DNA of 14,381 bases from Rhodospirillaceae bacterium (lineage in GTDB: Bacteria; Pseudomonadota; Alphaproteobacteria; UBA8366; GCA-2717185), in NCBI GenBank assembly GCA_002717185.1, contig PBDC01000024.1, positions 1-14,381 of the forward strand. The letters run 5' to 3'. The number at the start of each line of letters is the position of its first letter. Position 1 is the stretch's first letter. A model generated the notes under the pieces. The model was not told where the DNA came from and searched no databases. It saw only the letters and a list, made by a program, of their open reading frames with translations. The position numbers and the translations under genes were made by a program. Positions 1 to 6,975 of the stretch are shown piece by piece.

Positions 1-410
1 TAGTTTTCGTCGTGCTTGGCGAGCACTTCCGAGGCGACAAATACGCCGTCAGGGCCAAGGGTGCCCTGAGTAACGACCCCTTGCCCCTCGCGGAACAAAT
101 CGGGCAACAAGCCAGCATAGCGCACCGAAATCGTCTTGTTCGTATCGGTGATGACAAATTCCGTGATGACGCCATCGGCTGCCTTTTTGACACTGTCAGC
201 TTCAACCAGGCCACCGAGTCGAACGGTCTGACCCGGCCGGAGAGCTTTATTTGTAATATCAGTCGGGCTGTAGAAGAAGACGATATTGTCCTCGAACGCG
301 GTTAGTACCAATGCCGCCGCAATGCTCAGCATAGTCAATCCGGCGAGCACTGCGTAAAGCCGCCGTTTCTTTCGGGTTGCCGGGAGCCGGCCGGTCGCTG
401 TTGTGATCAA
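1..410 (-). CDS. ccmE: Cytochrome c maturation protein CcmE, heme chaperone (3' end outside window)
   Basis: CcmE is the periplasmic, membrane-anchored chaperone that binds heme covalently and passes it to apocytochrome c. The visible 136 residues begin with a short basic stretch (RKKRR near residues 13-17), then one membrane anchor (about 19-37), then the beta-barrel domain. The motif VLAKHDEN ends at the window edge, and its His (residue 133) matches the heme-binding His of the family. The usual length is about 150 aa, so only a short C-terminal tail is missing. No ATG is available. The only plausible start is TTG at 410, which overlaps the ccmD stop as TTGA, and an in-frame TGA lies just upstream. 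The family assignment is secure and the start is inferred from the reading frame and overlap. Confidence 0.95.
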   Translation of the reverse strand, partial: MITTATGRLPATRKKRRLYAVLAGLTMLSIAAALVLTAFEDNIVFFYSPTDITNKALRPGQTVRLGGLVEADSVKKAADGVITEFVITDTNKTISVRYAGLLPDLFREGQGVVTQGTLGPDGVFVASEVLAKHDEN

Positions 411-598
411 GACTTGACCTCATCGACGGCATCGCCGCGGCGTTCTGCCCGCAGCTCCCTAAGCGTATTCTCATTGCGCTGCAGGTCGCGGATCGACAAG
501 ACTAGCAGGGTCACGAGAATTCCGGCCGCGATTAGGTAGGCGGGCCAGACATAGAGCGCGTAGCCACCCATCGCAAAATATTCTGAAATACTATCCAT
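407..598 (-). CDS. ccmD: Heme exporter protein CcmD
   Basis: CcmD is a small single-span membrane protein that stabilises the CcmABC-CcmE complex and helps release holo-CcmE. The 63-residue product has the typical FAMGGYALYVWPAY segment (residues 8-21) leading into one hydrophobic helix (about 16-36). A charged cytoplasmic tail follows, rich in Arg and Glu. Size and layout match the family. The start codon shares one base with the ccmC stop (TGATG), and its own stop overlaps the proposed TTG start of ccmE, so the three genes look translationally coupled. Identification rests on the short conserved motif plus position between ccmC and ccmE, which together are convincing. Confidence 0.93.
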   Translation of the reverse strand: MDSISEYFAMGGYALYVWPAYLIAAGILVTLLVLSIRDLQRNENTLRELRAERRGDAVDEVKS

Positions 599-1317
599 CA
601 GCCGTGCACCTGCCCGAGACGTATATTGCGAATTTTCGCGGCAGCAATTTCACTTCGCGTTCGCACCACAAGTATCGCCAGATAGAAAGCGGTGAAGCCA
701 ACTATCATCAGCAACAACGGCCACATCATCGAACTGTGGATCGTCGGGCCATCAAGCCGTATGACACTGGCAGGCTGGTGCAAGGTGTTCCACCATTCGA
801 CCGAGAATTTTATAATCGGCAGGTTAACCGCACCTACCAGCGCCAGGATACTGGCAGCGCGTTGCCCGCGAGTTGCGTCGTCAAAGGCGTCGACCAGCGC
901 CATATAGCCGACATACAGAAAGAATAGAATCAAGACTGAGGTCATGCGCGCATCCCACTCCCACCAGGTGCCCCACATGGGTTTACCCCAGAGGGAACCT
1001 GTGACAAGGCAAATTACGGTGAAACAAGCGCCGACTGGCGCGCTCGCCTTCGCGGTCAAAAAGCCCAGCGGGTGACGCCAAATCAGCGCCATGGCGCTGG
1101 CAATAGCCATCGATGCGTAGCAGAACAGGGCCATCCAGGCAGCTGGGACGTGCACATACATAATCCGGACCGTTTCACCCTGCTGATAATCGGGTGGCGC
1201 TTGAAATAGGCCGAAATAGAGGCCGACAACGATGCTTAGAGCGGCCAGCCAAGCGACCCACGGCAGGAGCGGGTTTGCAATGCGGAGGAACTGGTTGGGG
1301 TTCGCGAACCTGTGCAT
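598..1317 (-). CDS. ccmC: Heme ABC transporter permease CcmC
   Basis: CcmC is a six-helix inner-membrane protein that presents heme to CcmE on the periplasmic side. Its tryptophan-rich signature is present as WWEWDARMTS at residues 118-127. The two conserved His that ligate heme in the family appear as YVHVP (His56) and TLHQP (His180). The length of 239 aa is normal and the N-terminus (MHRFANP) looks like that of other alphaproteobacterial CcmC proteins, which supports the ATG at 1317. No Shine-Dalgarno sequence precedes it, but a sigma70-like promoter lies directly upstream, so the mRNA may be leaderless. It is the first gene of a ccmC-ccmD-ccmE unit and is separated from ccmAB by an unrelated MFS gene. 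Confidence 0.97.
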   Translation of the reverse strand: MHRFANPNQFLRIANPLLPWVAWLAALSIVVGLYFGLFQAPPDYQQGETVRIMYVHVPAAWMALFCYASMAIASAMALIWRHPLGFLTAKASAPVGACFTVICLVTGSLWGKPMWGTWWEWDARMTSVLILFFLYVGYMALVDAFDDATRGQRAASILALVGAVNLPIIKFSVEWWNTLHQPASVIRLDGPTIHSSMMWPLLLMIVGFTAFYLAILVVRTRSEIAAAKIRNIRLGQVHG

Positions 1318-1324
1318 AAATATC

Positions 1325-1353
1325 TATATAGTGGGGAAGCCTCGTCGTGCCAA
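1325..1353 (-). promoter_or_regulatory. Predicted sigma70 promoter of ccmC
   Basis: On the minus strand TTGGCA (1353-1348) is followed by a 17-base spacer and TATATA (1330-1325). Only seven bases separate the -10 box from the ccmC ATG at 1317, so transcription would start at or within a base or two of the start codon. This fits the lack of a ribosome binding site. It is a sequence match only, with no experimental support. Confidence 0.55.
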
Positions 1354-1509
1354 AACTCTTTTCGTCGCACCCCAATCTTTAGAGTGAGGTAACAAGCATT
1401 CAGTACAATACATCAGATCGCCAAACATAGGATAAGCTTAAACAACTTCCTATTTCTAATTACTTAACCTTCGTCGCAATCCATGCAGTAATCGCCCTCT
1501 TAACCGATG

Positions 1510-1540
1510 CTGACTACAGGTTTAGCAAAATGGCTATAAA
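1510..1540 (+). promoter_or_regulatory. Candidate promoter of the MFS gene
   Basis: CTGACT (1510-1515, four matches to TTGACA) lies 19 bases before TATAAA (1535-1540, five matches to TATAAT). The spacer is longer than ideal. It would give a leader of about 90 bases ahead of the ATG at 1640. This is a weak prediction. Confidence 0.25.
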
Positions 1541-1565
1541 CTTGTCTTTGCTGTCAAACTAGCCG

Positions 1566-1585
1566 CGGTGTAACCCTTGTCACCG
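1566..1585. repeat. Inverted repeat CGGTG-N10-CACCG upstream of the MFS gene
   Basis: Perfect 5-bp arms (1566-1570 and 1581-1585) flank a 10-bp spacer. The site lies about 55 bp before the MFS start and downstream of the candidate promoter. The position would suit an operator for a regulator of the transporter, but no regulator gene is adjacent and the arms are short. Confidence 0.3.
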
Positions 1586-1639
1586 TGATCGCGTGCTATC
1601 AAACATACCGCATCCCGCGGTCGCGAAAGGATCCGACGA

Positions 1640-2839
1640 ATGTCTGTCTTGCGCACAAGTGCCGTCGCGGTGGTAATCAGCGGCGGTATTATTTTAATGC
1701 TTTCGTTCGGCATTCGTTCCAGTCATGGAGTATTCTTACAGCCCATCTCGACCGACCTTGGCTGGTCACGCGAAATTTTCGCCTTCACGATCGCCTTACA
1801 AAACTTATTCTGGGGAATCGCGCAGCCTTTTGCGGGAATGGTAGCCGATCGATTTGGTTCGGGTAGGGTTATTGTCGGCGGCGCTATTATGTTTGCAGCC
1901 GGTAACATGATAATGGGGTATGCGACGACCCCGCTCGTCGCGCATTTCAGCGCGGGCTTGTTGGTTGGTGTCGGCGTCGCTGGTTGCGGGTTCTCGATTG
2001 TCCTAGCGGCGATAGGGCGCAGCGTACCAGCCGAGTGGCGTAGCATGGCCCTCGGATTTGCTTCCGCTGGCGGGTCCCTGGGAATGCTGGTTATGGTGCC
2101 TCTCGGTCAGGAGTTCATCCAGGAATATGGCTGGTCACAGACGCTGATAATCCTTGCAGCGCTGTCGTTTCTGATGGTGCCGCTCGCTGCCATGTTGGTT
2201 GGTAAGCTGGAAGTGCCCATCGATACGCAACCACAGACCATCAAGGAATCGTTGCGCGAGGCGACGGGTCACAACGGCTTCCTGTTCCTCAATGCCGGCT
2301 ATTTCGTCTGCGGGTTTCACGTGGCATTCATTGTCACACATTTCCCAGCCTACGTTGTTGATCTCGGTCTAACGCCAGAGCTAGGCGCCTGGGCCATCGG
2401 CGTTGTAGGAACTGTCAACGTGGTCAGTGCGATCGTGGCCGGTATCCTAGGCGACAAGTACAGCAAGAAGTATCTGCTGAGCGCCCTTTATTTGGGTCGA
2501 ACTGTCGCGATTGTCGTCTTCATGTTGACGCCGCCCTCGGTGGTCAGCGTTCTAGCATTCTCCACCGCCATTGGGCTGTTCTGGCTCGGCGTGGTGCCTG
2601 TGACCTCGGCCCTGGTAATGCAGATGTTCGGTCTGAAACACGCCTCGATGCTGCTTGGCATCGTCTTCTTCAGCCATCAATTGGGCAGCTTCACCGGCGC
2701 ATGGATTGGCGGCTATATGTTCGAACTGACCGGGTCTTACAACGTGGTCTGGTGGGCCTCGGTTGGCCTAGGACTCGCCTCCGCCTTCCTGCATTGGCCA
2801 ATCGATGAACGTCCAATTAAACGACCTGCCGTCGCATAG
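1640..2839 (+). CDS. MFS transporter, monocarboxylate/oxalate-formate antiporter-like
   Basis: This is a 399-residue inner-membrane carrier with about 12 predicted helices in two halves, joined by a hydrophilic loop near residues 188-212. The MFS loop 2-3 motif appears as GMVADRFGSGR (66-76) and its second-half counterpart as GILGDKYSKK (268-277). The segments GVFLQPISTDLGWSRE (30-45) and SHQLGSFTGAWIGGYMFELTG (345-365, in part) are typical of a bacterial MFS group often annotated as monocarboxylate or oxalate/formate-type carriers. The substrate is not predictable. The start is supported by AAAGGA (1626-1631) eight bases ahead of the ATG. The gene lies alone on the plus strand between ccmB and ccmC, with 6 bp between its stop and that of ccmB. 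Nothing links it to heme chemistry, so it is probably an inserted passenger gene. Confidence 0.88.
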   Translation: MSVLRTSAVAVVISGGIILMLSFGIRSSHGVFLQPISTDLGWSREIFAFTIALQNLFWGIAQPFAGMVADRFGSGRVIVGGAIMFAAGNMIMGYATTPLVAHFSAGLLVGVGVAGCGFSIVLAAIGRSVPAEWRSMALGFASAGGSLGMLVMVPLGQEFIQEYGWSQTLIILAALSFLMVPLAAMLVGKLEVPIDTQPQTIKESLREATGHNGFLFLNAGYFVCGFHVAFIVTHFPAYVVDLGLTPELGAWAIGVVGTVNVVSAIVAGILGDKYSKKYLLSALYLGRTVAIVVFMLTPPSVVSVLAFSTAIGLFWLGVVPVTSALVMQMFGLKHASMLLGIVFFSHQLGSFTGAWIGGYMFELTGSYNVVWWASVGLGLASAFLHWPIDERPIKRPAVA

Positions 2840-2845
2840 CTTTAT

Positions 2846-3511
2846 TTAGTTCAGGGCCTGACGGATCGCTGCGGCGCTAGCCCAAGGGGCTAGCGGCAGA
2901 GCGCCCACCAGCATCGCACCGAGGAGTAGCAGATGCGGTCGCGCCGACAAAGACATAGAGGCAGCGTCTATGGCACCGACAGCGAAAATAAGTACCGGTA
3001 TGTAGAGCGGCAGGACCAACACCGACACAAGTACGCCTGAGCGACGAGCCCCCAGGGTCAGCGATGCGCCAATGGCGCCAATCAAACTCAATGTTGGGGT
3101 CCCCAACAACATCACCAGGAACAGTGTCAAATAGCCTTCCGGCGCCATGTTCAGCAGACTGGCGAGAACCGGTGCAACGACTATCAACGGCAGGCTGGTG
3201 ACTATCCAGTGGGCAGCCACCTTGGCAAGCACAACCGCTTCTAACGGAAGGGACACCAGCGCTAGCTGTTCCAATGAACCGTCCTCGTAATCGTTCAAGA
3301 ACATCCGGTCGAGCGCCAACAAGGTCGCTAGAATTGCGCAGACCAAGACCACCCCGGCGGCGATGCGTGCTAGGATATTGCCTTCCGGTCCGATACCCAA
3401 TGGGAAAAGTGCGACCGTGATTACGAAGAAAATCAAGACGACGACAATGTCTGATCCCTGACGCAGAGAAACGCGTAAATCGCGCAACAATATGCTCCAC
3501 ATTACCCTCAC
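2846..3511 (-). CDS. ccmB: Heme exporter permease CcmB
   Basis: CcmB is the membrane subunit that pairs with the ATPase CcmA. The complex uses ATP to release heme-loaded CcmE from CcmC/CcmD. The product is about 221 aa with six hydrophobic segments. Typical family stretches are LLRDLRVSLRQGSD near the N-terminus, FPLGIGPE (about 46-53), the NDYEDGSLEQL loop, and AKVAAHW. The longest frame starts with GTG at 3511 and overlaps the ccmA stop as GTGA. An ATG at 3502 (MWSILLRDL) with GAGGG just ahead is an equally good start and fits family N-termini well. The gene ends 6 bp from the convergent MFS gene with no terminator between them. Confidence 0.95.
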   Translation of the reverse strand: MRVMWSILLRDLRVSLRQGSDIVVVLIFFVITVALFPLGIGPEGNILARIAAGVVLVCAILATLLALDRMFLNDYEDGSLEQLALVSLPLEAVVLAKVAAHWIVTSLPLIVVAPVLASLLNMAPEGYLTLFLVMLLGTPTLSLIGAIGASLTLGARRSGVLVSVLVLPLYIPVLIFAVGAIDAASMSLSARPHLLLLGAMLVGALPLAPWASAAAIRQALN

Positions 3512-4155
3512 GCTGCCAAAACCGCCGTCGTAAAATCGTCGAGATGCAGGCTTGCTGCATCATCAATGCCGAGATCTGTATGGGTAGAAAGGATAACAAT
3601 GCCGCCCTTGGCGCGGTGCTCGGCGATTATCGACGTCAGTATGCCAACCGATGCGGCATCCAGTCCAACTGCCGGTTCGTCAAGTAACCACAAGGGCGCT
3701 GAGTTGGCCACGATTCGAGCAAGATTGAGCCGGCGGCGCTGTCCGGAGGACAGAATCCTTCCGGATATACCCGCAAGAGACGCAAGCCCGAATCTTTCTA
3801 AGGCGTTGCTAACCTGCGCAGCATCACCTTTTACTGTGGCCCAAAACGCAAGGTTTTCGGCAACGCTCAAGACCGGCTTTACCGCATCCAGATGGCCTAC
3901 ATAGTGAAGGCTGGCGTGGTGATATTCCGGATCATCCTGTACTGCCACCCCATTGCGCCAAAGCGTTCCGGCAATAGGCAACAGCAATCCCGCCATCATG
4001 CGCAGCAAGCTCGACTTACCGCTACCGTTCGGACCGGACAGGATTAGCGCATCGCCTGCTGCGACGGCAAAGTCAAGTGCCGTGAACACGGTCCGTTCAC
4101 CGCGAATGCAGAGCAACCCTTCGCCAACATAGCTTTGAGGTTCGTATGGCAACAT
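3508..4155 (-). CDS. ccmA: Heme exporter ATP-binding protein CcmA
   Basis: This is the cytoplasmic ATPase of the CcmAB complex and has 215 aa, a normal length. Walker A is GPNGSGKSS (residues 41-49). The ABC signature is LSSGQRRRLNLARI. Walker B is LWLLDEPAVGLD, and the switch His sits in ILSTHTD. The arginine-rich signature (SGQRRR) is characteristic of CcmA. It is first in a ccmA-ccmB pair and overlaps ccmB by four bases (GTGA), which implies coupled translation. A TGC-TATATA extended -10 box lies about 31 bp upstream of the ATG at 4155. The Shine-Dalgarno sequence is weak. Confidence 0.96.
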   Translation of the reverse strand: MLPYEPQSYVGEGLLCIRGERTVFTALDFAVAAGDALILSGPNGSGKSSLLRMMAGLLLPIAGTLWRNGVAVQDDPEYHHASLHYVGHLDAVKPVLSVAENLAFWATVKGDAAQVSNALERFGLASLAGISGRILSSGQRRRLNLARIVANSAPLWLLDEPAVGLDAASVGILTSIIAEHRAKGGIVILSTHTDLGIDDAASLHLDDFTTAVLAA

Positions 4156-4186
4156 TGTTTGACGGGCCCACGAGAGATATCGCCGC

Positions 4187-4195
4187 TATATAGCA
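4187..4195 (-). promoter_or_regulatory. Predicted extended -10 element of ccmA
   Basis: Read on the minus strand, TGCTATATA (4195-4187) matches an extended -10 box. It lies 31 bp ahead of the ccmA ATG. No good -35 hexamer is present at the right distance, which is common for extended -10 promoters. The same octamer CTATATAG occurs at the ccmC promoter. Confidence 0.4.
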
Positions 4196-4502
4196 CATCG
4201 GTGCCGCGGCGTAGGATTAGGATTTTATTAGAGAACAAAAACGAACGACCAACAGGGGGGACCAGCAGCCGTTCCCAGCGGTGGAGTCGAAGACCGTAAT
4301 GCGAGACTGACAAGGTTATCCCCGGGTGAGAGGGGAAGACTTATCAATCGTAAGTAACCAATAAAGGCCCGGGATGGCCAAATTATGCCTTTTATATTTT
4401 GCTGCCGCTTTGCCGTCGTCTTAAGCGCATGCAAATGTCGCGTCACGACCGTCTTAATCCCTTTGTCCCAGTCAATTGCCAGCGGCAACCAGCAATGCAT
4501 TC

Positions 4503-4550
4503 GGTAGTGGTGCCAAGTTTGACCTCAACAGTCAGCAAACCGCCACTACC
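4503..4550. repeat. Inverted repeat GGTAGTGG ... CCACTACC
   Basis: Perfect 8-bp arms (4503-4510 and 4543-4550) enclose 32 bases. No U-tract follows on either strand, so it is not a standard terminator. It could be a structured RNA or chance. Confidence 0.35.
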
Positions 4551-4845
4551 ATTCACCACATCGTTTGTGCATACAGCGGGTTGTTCCCACTCAGAGTGCA
4601 TGAAGATGGACATCAAATAGCGATTGCGGCCACAAGATCCAGCCCCAACGGTTCCAACCGATCGGCATTGGCTTCGTAAGCCGATCACGTGGATAAACCT
4701 GCGAATGCTGATCGAGCGCAAGCCTCGTTTTATCGGCAAACGGCGAACTCAGGCCGCAAATCCACTGTTTGAGGAATATTGCCGACAATTTACGCCAAAT
4801 TCTTTACTTATCCGCAAGTTGAAGTGCAGTGATACCAGCAGGTTT

Positions 4846-6072
4846 CTAATCATACTTTCGTTCGTCATCGATGATTTTGCCGTCTTTTGGTAAGTTTTCG
4901 GCGAATTCTATGGTCGCTCTAACCTTGCACTCCGCTTGAAAAGAAGTGGCAACCTTTTCGGCAAGCGCGTCGTCCCAGGCGGCCGCTTCGCATTTCAGGG
5001 TAACCTTATCCAGCCCTCCCTCTTCTCCCACGACGAGGCGCATTCGCGTGATGTCGTCATAAACCTTAAGCACACGATCGATCTGCACTGGATCGACGAA
5101 CATACCGCGGACTTTGGTACGCTGATCAGCACGGCCCATCCAACCCTTTATGCGCGGTGCTGTCCGACCGCAAGGGCTGATGCCGGGTAAGATCGCAGAC
5201 AAGTCACCGGTGCCGAAACGAACCAGTGGATAATCCTTGTTCAGCAAGGTTACGACAACTTCGCCAACCTCGCCCTCGGCTACCAAGTCGCCAGTGCCCG
5301 GCCGGACAATCTCGAGGATGATTTCCTCTTCGACAATCATACCTTCCTGCGCTTCCGACTCGTAAGCGATATTGCCGACATCGGCAGTGCCGTAACTCTG
5401 CAAGACCTGGATGCCACGATCAGTATATTCTTTGCGTAGTGGAGGAAGTAACGCTCCGCCACCAACCGATGCCTTGGTAATCGATGAGGCATCGACATTC
5501 AGTTCATCAGCTTTACCGAGAATAATCTTTAGGAAATCCGGCGTTCCTGCGTATCCGACGGGTTTGAAATGCGCGATCATTTGGCATTGCTGTTCGGTCT
5601 GCCCGATCCCGGCAGGGATCACGGCGCAGCCCACCGCACGGGCAGCGGCGTCGAACAGGAACCCTGCCGGCGTCATATGGTAGGAGAAGCAGTTCTGAAT
5701 TATGTCGCCTGCGCGGAACCCTGCAGCAAACAGAGCGCGGCCCATGCGCCAGAAATCAGCCTTCTGCCCCTCCGGTTCGGCGATCGGGCCCGGTGACAGG
5801 AATAGGCGCGAAAGCTGGCCTGTTGGCGTCGCGTTGAGGCCCCCGAAGGGTGGGTTGTCGGCCTGTAGTTTAATCAACTCGTTTTTTCGCATAACAGGTA
5901 ATTGAGCCAGCGCCGCACGGCTGGTAACAGTCTGCGGATCGATGTCGCGAAGCAACTTGGAATTGCCATCTGTCGATTTAGCATGTGCAATTTGTTGCGG
6001 CAAAGCTGCCATCAGAACAGCCTCGCGCTCCGCCGGGTCGCGATTTTCAAGGTCGTCATAGTAGTCGGTCAT
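4846..6072 (-). CDS. Phenylacetate-CoA ligase-like AMP-forming synthetase
   Basis: This 408-residue member of the ANL adenylating superfamily is closest in layout to PaaK phenylacetate-CoA ligases (usually about 430-440 aa). Such enzymes activate an aromatic acid to its CoA thioester via an acyl-AMP. Visible motifs are QSYGTADVG (225-233, the A5 aromatic/Thr region), RFGTGDLS (285-292, with the ribose-binding Asp), GWMGRADQRTKVRGMFVDP (310-328, hinge region), and LPKDGKIID near the C-terminus with a candidate catalytic Lys399. The phosphate-binding loop is atypical: SPGPIAEP (93-100) stands where PaaK has an SSGTTG-type loop. The start has GAAGG seven bases ahead of the ATG. It is last in the transporter operon, 36 bp after livF. 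Catalytic activity and substrate are uncertain. Confidence 0.85.
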   Translation of the reverse strand: MTDYYDDLENRDPAEREAVLMAALPQQIAHAKSTDGNSKLLRDIDPQTVTSRAALAQLPVMRKNELIKLQADNPPFGGLNATPTGQLSRLFLSPGPIAEPEGQKADFWRMGRALFAAGFRAGDIIQNCFSYHMTPAGFLFDAAARAVGCAVIPAGIGQTEQQCQMIAHFKPVGYAGTPDFLKIILGKADELNVDASSITKASVGGGALLPPLRKEYTDRGIQVLQSYGTADVGNIAYESEAQEGMIVEEEIILEIVRPGTGDLVAEGEVGEVVVTLLNKDYPLVRFGTGDLSAILPGISPCGRTAPRIKGWMGRADQRTKVRGMFVDPVQIDRVLKVYDDITRMRLVVGEEGGLDKVTLKCEAAAWDDALAEKVATSFQAECKVRATIEFAENLPKDGKIIDDERKYD

Positions 6073-6108
6073 GATCGCGCCTTCTGATACGGCACGGGGA
6101 TAAGGTCG

Positions 6109-6921
6109 TTAGAGCCAGCGTTTGCGCCGCCGATAGTGTTTTACGTCGCGAAAGCTCTTGCGGCCGCTACCCGACAGGCCAAGATAAAATTCCTTCACAT
6201 CCTCGTTCTCGCTCAGCTCCGACGCCTTACCATCAAGGACGATTCGGCCGCTCTCCAGGATGTAGCCATGGTCGGCGAAGCGCAACGCCATATTGGTGTT
6301 CTGCTCAGCAAGCAGGAAGGTCACGCCTTCCTCTTCATTGAGGCGTTTGACAATTCCGAAGATTTCTTCGACCAGTTGCGGAGCCAGGCCCATAGAGGGT
6401 TCGTCTAGTAGGATCATTGACGGCTTAGCCATCAAGGCGCGGCCAATAGCCACCATTTGCTGCTCGCCACCGGAGGTGTAGCCTGCTTGAGATTTGCGTC
6501 GATCCTTGATCCGCGGGAAATAGCTGTAAACCATCTCCAGGTCGTCATTGACGGCACCACGCCCATCAGTTCGCGTATAGGCGCCGGTCAGTAAATTCTC
6601 TTCCACAGTGAGATGTTCAAAACAGTGCCGGCCTTCCATGACTTGGATGACGCCCTTCTTCACCAAATCATGCGGTGTCAACAAGTCGATCCGCTCACCA
6701 AGATATTCGATAGATCCCTTAGTAACGTCGCCGCGCTCAGCCTTCAGCAGGTTGGAAATCGCCTTAAGTGTCGTGGTCTTACCGGCGCCGTTTGCTCCCA
6801 ACAACGTCACGATCCCACCTTTAGGCACATCGAACGATACGCCTTTCAGGACCAATATGACGTGGTTGTAAATGACCTCAATATTATTGACGGACAGAAT
6901 GGTTTGGCCGTTTTCGCTCAT
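6109..6921 (-). CDS. livF: LivF-type ABC transporter ATP-binding protein
   Basis: This is one of the two cytoplasmic ATPases of a HAAT/branched-chain amino acid-type importer. Walker A is GANGAGKTT (42-50), the signature is SGGEQQM, Walker B is MILLDEPSMGL, and the usual LivF switch region reads LLAEQNTN. At 270 aa it is longer than classical LivF (about 235-240) because of a strongly basic tail, FRDVKHYRRRKRWL, at the C-terminus. It is separated from the binding-protein gene by 127 bp that contain a tandem hairpin. The ribosome binding site is weak, so its level may be tuned below that of the binding protein. The liv name reflects family only, since the substrate may well be a carboxylic acid rather than an amino acid. 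Confidence 0.92.
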   Translation of the reverse strand: MSENGQTILSVNNIEVIYNHVILVLKGVSFDVPKGGIVTLLGANGAGKTTTLKAISNLLKAERGDVTKGSIEYLGERIDLLTPHDLVKKGVIQVMEGRHCFEHLTVEENLLTGAYTRTDGRGAVNDDLEMVYSYFPRIKDRRKSQAGYTSGGEQQMVAIGRALMAKPSMILLDEPSMGLAPQLVEEIFGIVKRLNEEEGVTFLLAEQNTNMALRFADHGYILESGRIVLDGKASELSENEDVKEFYLGLSGSGRKSFRDVKHYRRRKRWL

Positions 6922-6975
6922 AGCTGATAGTCCGGTTCCAGGGTGACGCTTGAAAATCTTTTAACGAATGGGCCG

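Larger units (their letters stand above)
1318..1639. other. Divergent intergenic region ccmC / MFS gene
   Basis: This 322-bp spacer between two divergent genes is AT-rich and contains no ORF I can support. It holds the ccmC promoter at its left end, a candidate MFS promoter near 1510-1540, and a short inverted repeat at 1566-1585. A perfect TAAGCTTA palindrome near 1433-1440 has no clear meaning. Confidence 0.6.
4156..4845. other. Gene-free intergenic region between ccmA and the PaaK-like gene
   Basis: About 690 bp have no supportable gene on either strand. The open frames here are below 100 codons, overlap one another on both strands, lack convincing ribosome binding sites, and encode no recognisable domain. 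No tRNA or known RNA fold was found by eye. It contains the ccmA promoter at the left and an inverted repeat at 4503-4550. It could be decayed gene sequence or hold an unrecognised small RNA. No intrinsic terminator is evident after the PaaK-like gene. Confidence 0.6.

Noticed and set aside
1340..1353. Sigma54-like TGGCACG near the ccmC promoter
   Set aside because: The spacing between GG and GC is one base short and the TTGC half is absent. The sigma70 reading fits much better.
1640..2839. MFS gene as a heme or cytochrome maturation component
   Set aside because: It has ordinary MFS motifs, opposite orientation and no known ccm counterpart. Position alone is not evidence of function.
2877..3599. 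240-codon minus-strand frame overlapping ccmB and ccmA
   Set aside because: It is an alternative frame of ccmB with no family resemblance. The ccmB frame has clear membrane segments and conserved motifs.
4156..4845. tRNA or riboswitch in the large gap
   Set aside because: No T-loop motif, CCA-ready acceptor stem or known riboswitch core was found by eye.
4399..4893. Several overlapping small frames on both strands in the ccmA to PaaK-like gap
   Set aside because: They lack ribosome binding sites and recognisable domains, overlap each other, and one runs into the end of the PaaK-like gene.
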